A stretch of 64,000 nucleotides of DNA from Flavobacterium geliluteum (GCF_017948595.1 NZ_JAGFBV010000008.1:79741-143740); one strand, 5' to 3'. Numbered from the stretch's first letter, positions 1-8,747 are shown. Translations and numbers: made by a program. The notes: a model not told the origin generated them from the letters alone.

Positions 1-2
1 CT

Positions 3-1109
3 ATCATGGATACAACAGATCCAAATATTGTTTTTGATGAAAACGGCATTTCAGATTACTATCATAATTTTCATAACGTAATAGTGCCTAACTGGCATAC
101 CGATGAGAAAGGTTATGATGAATTAATGCAGGTAGCAGCTAAAATAAAAAAAGAGGGAGAAGGAAAAGATTTTGATTGTATCATAGGTTTGAGCGGTGGA
201 CTTGATAGTTCCTACGTGGCTTATGTAGCGAAAGAAATAATGGGGATAAGACCTTTGTTGTTTCACGTCGATGCAGGTTGGAATACAGATAAAGCGGTTG
301 GAAATATCGAGAAATTGTGCAATGGTTTAGGTTTGGATTTATATACCGAAGTAATCAATTGGGAAGAAATGAAGGATTTGCAGGTTGCTTTTTTGAAATC
401 GCAAATTGTTGATCAGGATTTACCTCAGGATTACGCTTTTTTTTCAGGCTTATATACGTTTGCCAAAAAAAATAAAATAAAATACGTTTTGACAGGCGGA
501 AATTTCTCTACAGAATGTTGCAGAGAACCTGAAGAATGGGGTGGTTTTCCGGGGATAGATATGATGTTGGTAAAAGATATACATTCAAAGTTTGGAAAGC
601 GTCCGCTTAAAACTTTTCCGTTAGTAGATATTCTCAGTTACAAGCTCTATTACCGCTATGTATTAGGAATGCAGGTTTTTAAACCATTGAATTTACTTCC
701 TTATATAAAGACAGATGTAGAAAAGTTGCTGGTAGAAAAGTTTGGATGGGAACCTTTTCAGCACAAACATCACGAATCTAGATTTACTCGATTTTATGAG
801 GATTTTTGGCTACCTAAGAAATTCGGGTTTGATAGGAGAAAGATCCACTTTTCGAGTCTTATCTTAACAGGGCAAATGACAAGAGAAGAAGCTTTGGCAA
901 GAATATCTAAACCTGAATTGAGCGAAGAAGATTTGAAGAAAGAGTTTGAATATGTAGCAAATAAACTAGATCTTACTGTTGAGGAATTGCAAAAAATATA
1001 TGAGGGTGAAAATAAAACATTTCACGATTATAAAAACAAAATAAAGTTAATAGGTCTAGGTGCAAAAGTGATGAGAAAACTAGGACTTGAAAAACGATTA
1101 TTTAGATGA
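3..1109 (+). CDS. N-acetyl sugar amidotransferase (WbpG/WbuX/LfnA-like), 5' end cut by window
   Basis: ATP-pyrophosphatase-type amidotransferase expected to turn an N-acetyl group of a nucleotide sugar into an acetamidino group, using ammonia from the HisH/HisF pair encoded next. The PP-loop SGGLDSS lies about 63 residues after the first Met in the window (base 6). That Met is probably internal: the reading frame is open to base 3 (Ile), and family members start upstream with a Cys-x-x-Cys segment before MDTTDP. The second cysteine pair usual after FDENG is absent (residues read ISDYYHNF). The gene overlaps the next by 4 bases (ATGA). Family assignment is firm; the exact sugar substrate is inferred from neighbours. 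Confidence 0.85.
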   Translation: MMDTTDPNIVFDENGISDYYHNFHNVIVPNWHTDEKGYDELMQVAAKIKKEGEGKDFDCIIGLSGGLDSSYVAYVAKEIMGIRPLLFHVDAGWNTDKAVGNIEKLCNGLGLDLYTEVINWEEMKDLQVAFLKSQIVDQDLPQDYAFFSGLYTFAKKNKIKYVLTGGNFSTECCREPEEWGGFPGIDMMLVKDIHSKFGKRPLKTFPLVDILSYKLYYRYVLGMQVFKPLNLLPYIKTDVEKLLVEKFGWEPFQHKHHESRFTRFYEDFWLPKKFGFDRRKIHFSSLILTGQMTREEALARISKPELSEEDLKKEFEYVANKLDLTVEELQKIYEGENKTFHDYKNKIKLIGLGAKVMRKLGLEKRLFR

Positions 1110-1720
1110 TAACAATTATAGACTATGGCGTTGGTAATATCAACGCCTTTGTTAATGTATATAAACGAGTAAATGTGCCAACCAAAATTGCCAAAACTGC
1201 GGCTGATTTAGAAGGTGCCCAGAAATTAATTTTACCTGGAGTTGGTCATTTTGATCATGCCATGTCAGAATTGATAAAGTCTGGTATGCGTGAAAAACTA
1301 GATGAATTGGTCATGGTGCAGAAATTGCCGGTTATTGGTATTTGTGTAGGTATGCAAATGATGGGAAATTCTAGTGACGAAGGAAAGCTGGAGGGGCTGA
1401 AATGGATTGATGCTTCGGTAAAGAAATTTGACGAAACCAAGATTCAGCAAGTTACAAGGCTCCCTCATATGGGTTGGAATGATGTAAATCCAGTAATTTC
1501 TAATCCTTTGTTTGAGGGTTTAGAAAAAGATGCTTTGTTTTATTTTCTGCATTCCTATTATTTTGAATGCAATAATACCGATGATATCCTGGCAATTTCT
1601 GAGTATGGTGGACAATTCACTTGTGCAACCCATCACCAGAATGTATATGGTATTCAATTTCACCCGGAGAAAAGTCATCACTATGGTGAAACTTTATTAC
1701 ATAATTTTGCAAAATTGTAA
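1106..1720 (+). CDS. hisH: HisH-type glutamine amidotransferase subunit (WbuY-like)
   Basis: Class I glutaminase domain, 204 residues, releasing ammonia from glutamine. The nucleophile elbow is GICVGMQMM with Cys80, and the catalytic His/Glu pair sits in FHPEKS near residues 186-188. The length is normal for HisH. It lies between a WbpG-like amidotransferase and a HisF-like protein in a sugar locus, not among histidine genes, so it most likely feeds ammonia to sugar amidination, as hisH2 does in Pseudomonas O-antigen loci. A role in histidine synthesis cannot be excluded from this protein alone. It overlaps the upstream gene by 4 bases; its stop is 2 bases before the next ATG. Confidence 0.88.
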   Translation: MITIIDYGVGNINAFVNVYKRVNVPTKIAKTAADLEGAQKLILPGVGHFDHAMSELIKSGMREKLDELVMVQKLPVIGICVGMQMMGNSSDEGKLEGLKWIDASVKKFDETKIQQVTRLPHMGWNDVNPVISNPLFEGLEKDALFYFLHSYYFECNNTDDILAISEYGGQFTCATHHQNVYGIQFHPEKSHHYGETLLHNFAKL

Positions 1721-1722
1721 CT

Positions 1723-2487
1723 ATGCTTAGACCCAGAATTATACCAAGCCTTTTAATTCATGAAAATGGTTTGGTAAAAACCGTGAATTTTAAGAATCCT
1801 AAATACGTTGGAGATCCTATTAATGCGGTTAAAATTTTTAATGAAAAAGCAGTAGATGAATTAGCAATATTTGATATTGATGCAACAGTACTGGGTAAAG
1901 AACCTAATTATAGCCTTATCGAGCGTTTGGCCAGCCAATCGATGATGCCTTTGTGTTACGGAGGAGGTGTTAAAACAGTTGAACAAGCACAGCGTATTTT
2001 TAGTTTGGGTATTGAAAAAATTGCTTTGAGTTCGGCCGTTTTGCAAAACCCGAAATTAATTACTGAAATTTCTGATCGGGTAGGAGCACAAAGTGTTATT
2101 GTGGTTCTCGATGTTAAGAAAAAATTACTTGTAGGATACGAAGTCTATACCCATAACGGTAAAAAAGCTACAGGAATCAATCCTTTTAAATTTGTAGAAG
2201 AAGCTCAGAAATTGGGTGCGGGAGAAATTGTAATTAATTCCATTGATAAAGATGGAGTGATGAAAGGCTACGATATGGATTTAATTGCTAAAGTGCGAGA
2301 AAAAATTTCGCTTCCTATGACTGTCTTAGGAGGTGCAGGTTCTTTGCAGGACATTGAAAAAGTCATCGATGTTCATGGAGTTATTGGAGTAGCTGCGGGT
2401 AGTTTGTTTGTGTTTAAGGGACCATATAAAGCAGTATTGATTAACTATCCAACACAGTTAGAAAAAAATAAGATCTTTAAAATATAA
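1723..2487 (+). CDS. hisF: HisF-like (beta/alpha)8 subunit, sugar-amidation type (WbuZ-like)
   Basis: A 254-residue TIM-barrel protein of the HisF family, with phosphate-binding glycine loops (GGGV near 81-84, GGAGS near 207). In true HisF, Asp11 and Asp130 are catalytic. Here the N-terminus reads RIIPSLLI, so residue 11 is Leu, while Asp130 (VVLD) is kept. Loss of Asp11 argues against imidazole glycerol phosphate cyclase activity and for an ammonia-channel partner of HisH serving the upstream amidotransferase. The segment KTVNFKNPKYVGDPINAV near residues 19-36 is, from memory, typical of this non-histidine subgroup. It is co-transcribed with the two genes before it. Confidence 0.85.
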   Translation: MLRPRIIPSLLIHENGLVKTVNFKNPKYVGDPINAVKIFNEKAVDELAIFDIDATVLGKEPNYSLIERLASQSMMPLCYGGGVKTVEQAQRIFSLGIEKIALSSAVLQNPKLITEISDRVGAQSVIVVLDVKKKLLVGYEVYTHNGKKATGINPFKFVEEAQKLGAGEIVINSIDKDGVMKGYDMDLIAKVREKISLPMTVLGGAGSLQDIEKVIDVHGVIGVAAGSLFVFKGPYKAVLINYPTQLEKNKIFKI

Positions 2488-2501
2488 ACATAATTAAAAT
2501 T

Positions 2502-2596
2502 TTCACGCAGATGAATGCAGATTAAGAAAAGGCATAAATACAGCTTTTTAATTTAAATAATCAGCATGGCGATAAATCTGCGAATGTCTTCGTGAA
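2502..2596. repeat. Imperfect inverted repeat between genes
   Basis: Two 22-base arms (2502-2523 and 2575-2596) face each other across about 50 bases. They begin TTCACGCAG and end CTTCGTGAA and share AATCTGC, with a mismatched centre. It is the only sizeable gap (136 bases) in the first 10 kb. 'ACGCAGAT...ATCTGCG' repeats are, from memory, common between flavobacterial genes. It may fold in RNA and act as a partial terminator or stability element. No T-tract directly follows the right arm except TTTTTTT at 2599-2605. Confidence 0.6.
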
Positions 2597-2623
2597 CATT
2601 TTTTTAGATAGAATTAATACAAA

Positions 2624-3658
2624 ATGGAAATTCAAGATAAAATCCTTCTTATAACTGGAGGTACAGGCTCTTTTGGTAATGCAGTTCTAAACCGTTTTCT
2701 TCACACTGACCACTTCAAAGAAATCCGAATTTTTTCTCGTGACGAGAAAAAACAAGATGATATGCGTAATCAGTTAAAAAATGATAAGCTTAAGTTTTAT
2801 ATCGGAGATGTAAGAGATTATGGTAGTGTAGAGCGAGCAATGCGCGGAGTAGATTATGTGTTTCACGCAGCAGCTTTAAAACAAGTGCCATCATGTGAAT
2901 TTTTTCCTTTGGAAGCTACAAAAACTAACGTTTTTGGAACACAGAATGTGATTGATGCCGCAGGTGCTAATAAAGTAAAGAAAGTGATTTGTCTGAGTAC
3001 AGACAAAGCAGCCTATCCTATTAATGCGATGGGGATTTCTAAAGCATTAATGGAAAAAGTAGCCGTGGCAGCGTCCAGAAATTTATCGGATACAACAGTT
3101 TGTCTAACACGTTATGGAAATGTAATGGCCTCGAGAGGTTCTGTAATTCCTTTGTTTTTAAAACAAATTAAAGAAGGGAATCCAATTACGATTACGGATC
3201 CAAATATGACCCGTTTTTTAATGTCATTGGAAGAAGCGGTGGAATTAGTTTTGTTTGCTTTTGAAAATGGTAATCCAGGTGACTTATTTGTAAATAAAGC
3301 CCCTGCAGGAACTATTGGAGATTTGGCGAAAGCTTTGAAAGAATTATGTAAAGCAGATACAGAAATCAAGATTATCGGAACCCGTCATGGAGAGAAATTA
3401 TATGAAACTTTATGTACTCGTGAGGAAATGGTAAAAGCAGAAGATATGGGAGATTTTTACCGCATTCCTGCTGATAACCGGGATTTGAATTATGCTATAT
3501 ACTTTTCAGAGGGAGAAGAAAATATCGCAACAGCAGAAGATTATCATTCTCATAATACTGAACAGCTTGGAGTAGAAGGAATGAAAGTATTGCTTTCGAA
3601 ATTACCTCTAGTTCGTAAAGAAGTGTTTGGGGAAGACGTTTTTGTTTCAGCAAGTTAA
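2624..3658 (+). CDS. fnlA: UDP-GlcNAc 4,6-dehydratase / 5-epimerase, FnlA/WbjB/WbvB type
   Basis: A soluble extended SDR enzyme of 344 residues in the polysaccharide biosynthesis protein (CapD-like) family. The NAD-binding glycine motif GGTGSFG is at residues 12-18, STDKAA at 125-130 and MGISK at 136-140, where Met replaces the usual SDR Tyr as in this family. It should start the route from UDP-GlcNAc to a 2-acetamido-2,6-dideoxy-L-hexose. The 2-epimerase and reductase that complete the route follow directly. It lacks the membrane domain of the other dehydratase in this window (12762), so the two probably serve different sugars. Confidence 0.85.
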   Translation: MEIQDKILLITGGTGSFGNAVLNRFLHTDHFKEIRIFSRDEKKQDDMRNQLKNDKLKFYIGDVRDYGSVERAMRGVDYVFHAAALKQVPSCEFFPLEATKTNVFGTQNVIDAAGANKVKKVICLSTDKAAYPINAMGISKALMEKVAVAASRNLSDTTVCLTRYGNVMASRGSVIPLFLKQIKEGNPITITDPNMTRFLMSLEEAVELVLFAFENGNPGDLFVNKAPAGTIGDLAKALKELCKADTEIKIIGTRHGEKLYETLCTREEMVKAEDMGDFYRIPADNRDLNYAIYFSEGEENIATAEDYHSHNTEQLGVEGMKVLLSKLPLVRKEVFGEDVFVSAS

Positions 3659-3700
3659 AAAGTGAAATTTTCCGAAGGGAAAATCAAAAAATAAAATATT

Positions 3701-4822
3701 ATGAAAAAAATAAAATTAGCCACTATACTTGGAACTCGTCCTGAAATAATCAGACTGGCAGAATGTATCAAACTGTGTGATCAGTATTTTGAGCATATTG
3801 TAATACATACGGGACAGAATTATGATTATGAATTGAATGAGATATTTTTTGAAGATTTAAATTTAAGAAAACCTGATTTTTTTCTGAATGTTGCAGGTAA
3901 GCATTTAGGTGAAACTATTGGTAATGTTATTTCAAAATCATACGAAATACTTGCAAGTGAAAGACCGGATGCATTACTGGTTTTAGGAGATACCAATAGT
4001 GTTTTGAGTACCATTGCAGCGAAGAGATTAAAAATTCCGATTTTTCACATGGAAGCGGGAAACCGTTGTTTTGACCAAAATGTGCCAGAAGAAATCAACA
4101 GAAAGATTTCGGATCATATTTCGGATATTAATTTAACCTATACTGAACACAGCAGAAGATATTTATTGAGCGAGGGTTTCCGTAAGGATCATGTTTTTGT
4201 AACAGGTTCGCCTTTGTATGAGGTCTTAAAGAAAAATGAAGTTAAAATCCAAAATTCAGATGTGGTTGAAAGATTAGGATTAGAGAAAGGGAAGTACATG
4301 GTTGTAAGTGCGCATAGAGAAGAAAATATTGATTTAAAAAATCACTTTGAAATTTTGTCAGAGTCATTAAATACTGTTGCAGAAAAATATAAAATGCCCA
4401 TCATCTTTTCTACACATCCCAGAACTAAAAAAAGAATAGAAAGTTCTAATATTACTTTCGATCCATTAATAAAAAGTGTAGCTCCCTTAGGTTTTTTTGA
4501 TTACGTTAAATTACAGCAAGATGCTTATGTCGTGCTATCTGATAGCGGTACTATTAGTGAAGAATCCGCTATGATGGGGTTTCCGGCTGTTAGTATTAGA
4601 ACAAGTACCGAAAGACCAGAAGCGGTAGATGCCGGAACTATTGTATTAGGAGGAGTAAGTAAAGAAAGCATGCTTAATGCTATTGAAATTACAAAAGGGC
4701 TTTCGATAAATAGCAATTCTCAATTGCCATTAGAATATCAGCTAACCAATACTTCAGAACGAATTGTTAAGGTAATTCAGAGTTATACTCCCATTGTTAA
4801 CAAAGTTATTTGGGATAAATAA
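3701..4822 (+). CDS. wecB: Non-hydrolysing UDP-GlcNAc 2-epimerase-like enzyme (WecB/FnlC/WbjD/WbvD)
   Basis: A 373-residue GT-B-fold epimerase of the WecB family. Visible family motifs are GTRPEIIRLAE at the N-terminus, HTGQNYDYELNEIFF, GDTNSVL, HMEAGNRCFDQNVPEEINR, SAHREEN and DSGTISEE. In an L-FucNAc or L-QuiNAc pathway it inverts C2 of a UDP-2-acetamido-2,6-dideoxy-L-sugar. Placement between a 4,6-dehydratase and an RmlD-like reductase supports that over ManNAc synthesis for enterobacterial common antigen. The start is 42 bases after the previous stop and no better Met is seen. Confidence 0.85.
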   Translation: MKKIKLATILGTRPEIIRLAECIKLCDQYFEHIVIHTGQNYDYELNEIFFEDLNLRKPDFFLNVAGKHLGETIGNVISKSYEILASERPDALLVLGDTNSVLSTIAAKRLKIPIFHMEAGNRCFDQNVPEEINRKISDHISDINLTYTEHSRRYLLSEGFRKDHVFVTGSPLYEVLKKNEVKIQNSDVVERLGLEKGKYMVVSAHREENIDLKNHFEILSESLNTVAEKYKMPIIFSTHPRTKKRIESSNITFDPLIKSVAPLGFFDYVKLQQDAYVVLSDSGTISEESAMMGFPAVSIRTSTERPEAVDAGTIVLGGVSKESMLNAIEITKGLSINSNSQLPLEYQLTNTSERIVKVIQSYTPIVNKVIWDK

Positions 4823-4831
4823 AAATATTTA

Positions 4832-5677
4832 ATGAAAAAAGTATTAGTAATTGGTATTAAAGGAATGGCAGGACATATATTGTTCAAGTCATTACCTCAG
4901 TTAGGAGAATATGATCTTTATGGTATAGCAAGAAATTTTGAATCAACAGATAAAACTTTCAACCTTGATGTATCCAATATAGAAGAGCTGAAAAAAATAA
5001 TCGATTCGAATTTTGATATTATTATAAATTGTATTGGAATTTTGAATAAAGATGCTGAGGATAACCCGGACAAAGCAATATGGTTCAATAGTTATTTTCC
5101 TCATTTATTAGAATCATTGACAAAAAACACAAAAACTAAAGTAATTAGTATTAGTACAGATTGTGTTTTTTCCGGAAAAAAAGGAAATTATACAGAATCG
5201 GATGTTAGAGATGGTGAAGGATTTTATGCTATGTCGAAAGCGATGGGTGAAATTGAGAATGAAAAAGATTTGACAATAAGAACATCAATCATAGGTCCGG
5301 AATTGAATAATAACGGAATTGGTTTGTTTCATTGGTTCATGCAGCAAAAGGAAGGTGTAAATGGTTATTCACAGGCTTTTTGGTCAGGAATTACAACCAT
5401 AGAATTAGCTAAAGTGATTCATCAGGCAATTTTGCAAGACATAAAGGGACTTATAATTGTTGCAGGCAAAAATAAAATTGATAAGTATAGTTTGTTAAAA
5501 TTATTTAATAGAATTTTCAGGAATGACGCTTTGATTGTTTCTGAAAATTCTAAATATAAGGTTGATAAAAGCATGAAGAGCTTAAGAACTGATTTTGATT
5601 ATAGTGTACCATCTTATGAAGAAATGATTTTGGAGATGAAACAGTGGATTGACGGTAATAATTATGATTATAATTGA
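4832..5677 (+). CDS. RmlD-like sugar nucleotide reductase (WbvR-like)
   Basis: A 281-residue SDR of the RmlD superfamily: GIKGMAGH nucleotide loop, ISTDCVFSG, and the catalytic YAMSK. Length and motifs match RmlD-like 4-keto reductases. In L-FucNAc loci this slot is usually held by FnlB/WbjC, which is about 370 residues and carries a cupin tail. That tail is absent, so the set looks more like the WbvB-WbvR-WbvD route to UDP-L-RhaNAc and UDP-L-QuiNAc. Product identity is inferred. The start is 9 bases after the previous stop, and the stop TGA overlaps the next ATG by one base. Confidence 0.8.
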   Translation: MKKVLVIGIKGMAGHILFKSLPQLGEYDLYGIARNFESTDKTFNLDVSNIEELKKIIDSNFDIIINCIGILNKDAEDNPDKAIWFNSYFPHLLESLTKNTKTKVISISTDCVFSGKKGNYTESDVRDGEGFYAMSKAMGEIENEKDLTIRTSIIGPELNNNGIGLFHWFMQQKEGVNGYSQAFWSGITTIELAKVIHQAILQDIKGLIIVAGKNKIDKYSLLKLFNRIFRNDALIVSENSKYKVDKSMKSLRTDFDYSVPSYEEMILEMKQWIDGNNYDYN

Positions 5678-6879
5678 TGAGAATATTAATTATAACACAA
5701 TATTTTTGGCCAGAAAGTTTTAAAATTAATGACTTAGCTTTAGGATTAAAAGAAAGAGGACATGAGGTTAGTATTTTAACTGCTATTCCAAATTACCCAA
5801 AGGGGGTTTTTGATGAGAATTATTCATTTTGGAAAAATAATGATGAGGAATGGAATGGGATAAAAATATACAGATCTAAGATTTTCCCCCGAGGAAAAGG
5901 AAGTATTCGCTTGATGCTAAATTATATTTCTTTTGTTATATTTTGTAGTATAAAAGTTCTTTTCATTAAAGAAAAGTTTGATAAAATATTTGTTTATGAA
6001 CCTTCACCGGTAACAGTCGGATTACCTGCAATAGTAGCAAGCAGAAAAATGAAGTTACCCTATTATTTTTGGGTACAGGACTTATGGCCGGAAAGTCTCT
6101 CTGCTGCAGGAGGCATAAAGAATAAATACATACTTAGTTTTTTTAATAAAATAACCAAAGTTATTTATAAAAATGCTGAGAAGATATTAGTGCAGTCAAA
6201 AGGTTTTGAAAGTTATATTATTGAGCAAGGTGATTTCTCACAAAAATTAGTTTATTATCCTAATTCTGCTGAAAAATTATATAAGCCAGTAAATCCAACA
6301 GATCAGTATTTGTCTCAATTGCCTTTAGGTTTCAAACTTATATTTGCCGGTAATTTAGGAGAAGCACAAGGAATAGATACTTTAATCGAAGCTGCCAGGA
6401 TTGTTAAAGATTTTGGTATCGAAGTTAATTGGGTTTTTTTAGGAGACGGACGTCAAAAGAATTATTATCTTAATGAGGTAAAAAATAAAGGATTAGCGGA
6501 TATTTTCTTTTTTTTAGGATCTTTTCCGGCAGATGAGATGCCACATTTCTTCTCATGTGCAGATGCACTAATTGTTTCGTTAAAAAAAGATAAAATATTT
6601 GCATTAACGATTCCTTCAAAATTACAATCCTATTTAGCTTGTGGAAAGCCAATTTTGGCTTCTCTTGAAGGTGAGGGAGCCAAGGTTGTAGAAGAATCAA
6701 AAACAGGTTTTGTATCTCCACCTGAGAATTCAAAATTATTTGCTGAAAACGTAATTAAATTTTATAATTTATCTTCTGAAAGTAAAAATGAGATGAGGGA
6801 AAATGCTTTAGATTATTTCAAAAAGGAATTTGAGAGAGAAATGTTGATAGATAAGCTTGTAGGAATAATTAATAAGTAG
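5677..6879 (+). CDS. Family 4 glycosyltransferase, WbuB-like
   Basis: A GT-B glycosyltransferase of about 400 residues, cytoplasmic or at the inner membrane face. The N-terminus (RILIITQYFWPESFKINDLA, then AIPNYPKG) is the pattern of the WbuB group, thought to transfer L-FucNAc-type residues. The donor-binding half shows FAGNLGEAQGIDTLIEAA and IPSKLQSYLACGKPI. An in-frame TTG lies one codon upstream (5674), but ATG at 5677 forms a TGATG stop/start with the reductase and is preferred. The position after the L-sugar genes fits that donor. Acceptor unknown. Confidence 0.82.
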   Translation: MRILIITQYFWPESFKINDLALGLKERGHEVSILTAIPNYPKGVFDENYSFWKNNDEEWNGIKIYRSKIFPRGKGSIRLMLNYISFVIFCSIKVLFIKEKFDKIFVYEPSPVTVGLPAIVASRKMKLPYYFWVQDLWPESLSAAGGIKNKYILSFFNKITKVIYKNAEKILVQSKGFESYIIEQGDFSQKLVYYPNSAEKLYKPVNPTDQYLSQLPLGFKLIFAGNLGEAQGIDTLIEAARIVKDFGIEVNWVFLGDGRQKNYYLNEVKNKGLADIFFFLGSFPADEMPHFFSCADALIVSLKKDKIFALTIPSKLQSYLACGKPILASLEGEGAKVVEESKTGFVSPPENSKLFAENVIKFYNLSSESKNEMRENALDYFKKEFEREMLIDKLVGIINK

Positions 6880-6882
6880 GAA

Positions 6883-7782
6883 ATGAAAATAGAAATAACC
6901 GGAGCAAGTGGTTTTGTGGGCAATAATCTTTTAAAGTATTTGTCAAACAGTTCTTTTTTAGTAAACCCTGTTTCTTTACGAAGTTTAAATTGGGAATTAG
7001 ATGCAAATGCAGATGCTGTCATTCATTTGGCTGGAAAAGCGCATGATACAAAAAATACCAGTGATGCTTCTGAATACTTTAAAGTTAATACAGAATTAAC
7101 CAAAGAATTGTTTGATGTTTTTTTACAAAGCGAAGTTAAGGACTTTATTTATTTCAGCAGCGTCAAAGCTGTTGCAGATGAAGTTTCAGAAGTTTTGCTT
7201 GAAAATGCTCTAGGTAGCCCGAAAACGCCGTATGGACAATCTAAATTACAGGCTGAAGAATATATTTTATCAAAAGAAATTCCACAAGGAAAAAGGGTTT
7301 TTATCATTAGACCTTGTATGATTCACGGTCCGGGCAATAAAGGAAATTTAAATTTACTTTATAATGTGGTTAATAAAAGAATTCCTTATCCATTAGCAGC
7401 CTTTCATAATGAAAGATCATTTTTAGGAATTGATAATCTTAATTTTATGATTAAGGAAATTCTTGTGAATAAAAATATTCAATCAGGGGTTTATAATTTT
7501 GCAGATGACGAAGTTTTATCAACAAATGATTTGGTTCAAATTATATCTTCGACCGCTAATAAAAAAAACTTGTCAATTGCTATTCCTAAATCAGTCATAA
7601 ATGGAATCGCAAAACTTGGAGATTTGGTAAAATTCCCTCTTAATTCAGAAACTATTCAAAAATTAACAGAAAATTACAGAGTTTCAAATCAAAAAATAAA
7701 GTCCGCAATTGGAATTGAAAAACTTCCCTTTACGGCACAACAAGGTTTGGAAAAAACAATTAAAAGCTTCACAAATAAATAA
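6883..7782 (+). CDS. NAD-dependent epimerase/dehydratase, WbpV-like 4-ketoreductase
   Basis: A 299-residue extended SDR with ITGASGFVGNN at the N-terminus, HLAGKAH, and the YGQSK active-site motif. Sequence and placement directly before a WbpL-like transferase suggest the WbpV/WreQ type, which reduces UDP-4-keto-6-deoxy-GlcNAc to UDP-D-QuiNAc. The required 4,6-dehydratase (WbpM type) is encoded at 12762. A UDP-Glc/GalNAc 4-epimerase role is an alternative. The stop overlaps the next ATG by one base (TAATG). Confidence 0.75.
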   Translation: MKIEITGASGFVGNNLLKYLSNSSFLVNPVSLRSLNWELDANADAVIHLAGKAHDTKNTSDASEYFKVNTELTKELFDVFLQSEVKDFIYFSSVKAVADEVSEVLLENALGSPKTPYGQSKLQAEEYILSKEIPQGKRVFIIRPCMIHGPGNKGNLNLLYNVVNKRIPYPLAAFHNERSFLGIDNLNFMIKEILVNKNIQSGVYNFADDEVLSTNDLVQIISSTANKKNLSIAIPKSVINGIAKLGDLVKFPLNSETIQKLTENYRVSNQKIKSAIGIEKLPFTAQQGLEKTIKSFTNK

Positions 7783-8747
7783 TGGAATACACAATACTCG
7801 GCATTCTTCTAATGATCTTAATACTGCTCTACTTCAAAGTAGCAGATAAGTTTAATATCATTGATAAACCCAATCAAAGAAGCTCGCATACTGAAATAAC
7901 TTTAAGAGGGGGCGGAATTATCTTTTGGTTTTCTGCCTTGCTTTATTTTGCACAACATGTTCGGGATAATTACTTTTTCTTTATCGGAATTACATTAGTC
8001 AGCTTGGTAAGTTTTTGGGATGATATCCAGAGTTTATCAAATAAAATTCGAATGTCAGTTCAGTTTTTGGCGATAACATTGATTTTTTTTGAAATTGGCG
8101 TTTTTAATTCTGTTCCTCTTTTTGGGATTGTAATAGCTTATATTTTAGCAATAGGGTTAATAAATGCCTATAATTTCATGGATGGCATAAACGGTATAAC
8201 CGGACTTTATACTTTGGTGGTCATGGGTTCATTATTGTATGTTAATCAAAAGATTCAACTTTTTACGGATAGTAGTTTTATAAGATATGCGATGATTGCC
8301 AGCATTGTCTTTCTTTTTTTTAATTATAGAAAAAAAGCAAAATGTTTTGCGGGAGATGTTGGGAGTATTGCTATTGCATTTTGGGTTATTTATTTGGTAT
8401 TGAAACTTATTTTAAGAACAGATTCTCTAATCTGGCTTTTGTTTTTAGCTGTTTACGGAGTTGATGCCATTTGTACCATCATGCACAGACTGTATTTAAA
8501 ACAGAATATATTTGAGGCACACCGTTTGCATTTATATCAGGTTTTGAGTAACGAATATAAAATGGATCACAGATTGGTTTCATTATGTTATGCAATCACT
8601 CAAATTGTCGTTTCGGCTTTGGTAATTTGTTTGTACCAAAAAGTGCAGGATTTGGTTTTGTTTATAATTATTCTGTTGCCTTTACTTTTTGTATATAATT
8701 TGAAGTTTTATTTGCTGAATAAAAATAATTTGAAAGTTAAATTATGA
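7782..8747 (+). CDS. Polyprenyl-phosphate N-acetylhexosamine-1-phosphate transferase, WbpL/WecA family
   Basis: A polytopic inner-membrane enzyme of 321 residues with about ten hydrophobic segments. It puts the first sugar-1-phosphate on undecaprenyl phosphate and so starts glycan assembly. Family signatures are an N-terminal region with RSSHTEITLRGGG, NAYNFMDGINGITG (the Asp-rich catalytic loop), FAGDVGSIAI and AHRLHLYQVL. With WbpV-like and WbpM-like enzymes nearby, the likely substrate is UDP-D-QuiNAc or a related N-acetylhexosamine. A second, unrelated initiating enzyme lies at 42363. The gene overlaps the downstream gene by 4 bases (ATGA). Confidence 0.85.
   Translation: MEYTILGILLMILILLYFKVADKFNIIDKPNQRSSHTEITLRGGGIIFWFSALLYFAQHVRDNYFFFIGITLVSLVSFWDDIQSLSNKIRMSVQFLAITLIFFEIGVFNSVPLFGIVIAYILAIGLINAYNFMDGINGITGLYTLVVMGSLLYVNQKIQLFTDSSFIRYAMIASIVFLFFNYRKKAKCFAGDVGSIAIAFWVIYLVLKLILRTDSLIWLLFLAVYGVDAICTIMHRLYLKQNIFEAHRLHLYQVLSNEYKMDHRLVSLCYAITQIVVSALVICLYQKVQDLVLFIIILLPLLFVYNLKFYLLNKNNLKVKL

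Noticed and set aside
1106..2487. HisH/HisF read as histidine biosynthesis genes
   Set aside because: They sit in a sugar locus behind a WbpG-like amidotransferase and HisF lacks Asp11; no other his gene is near.
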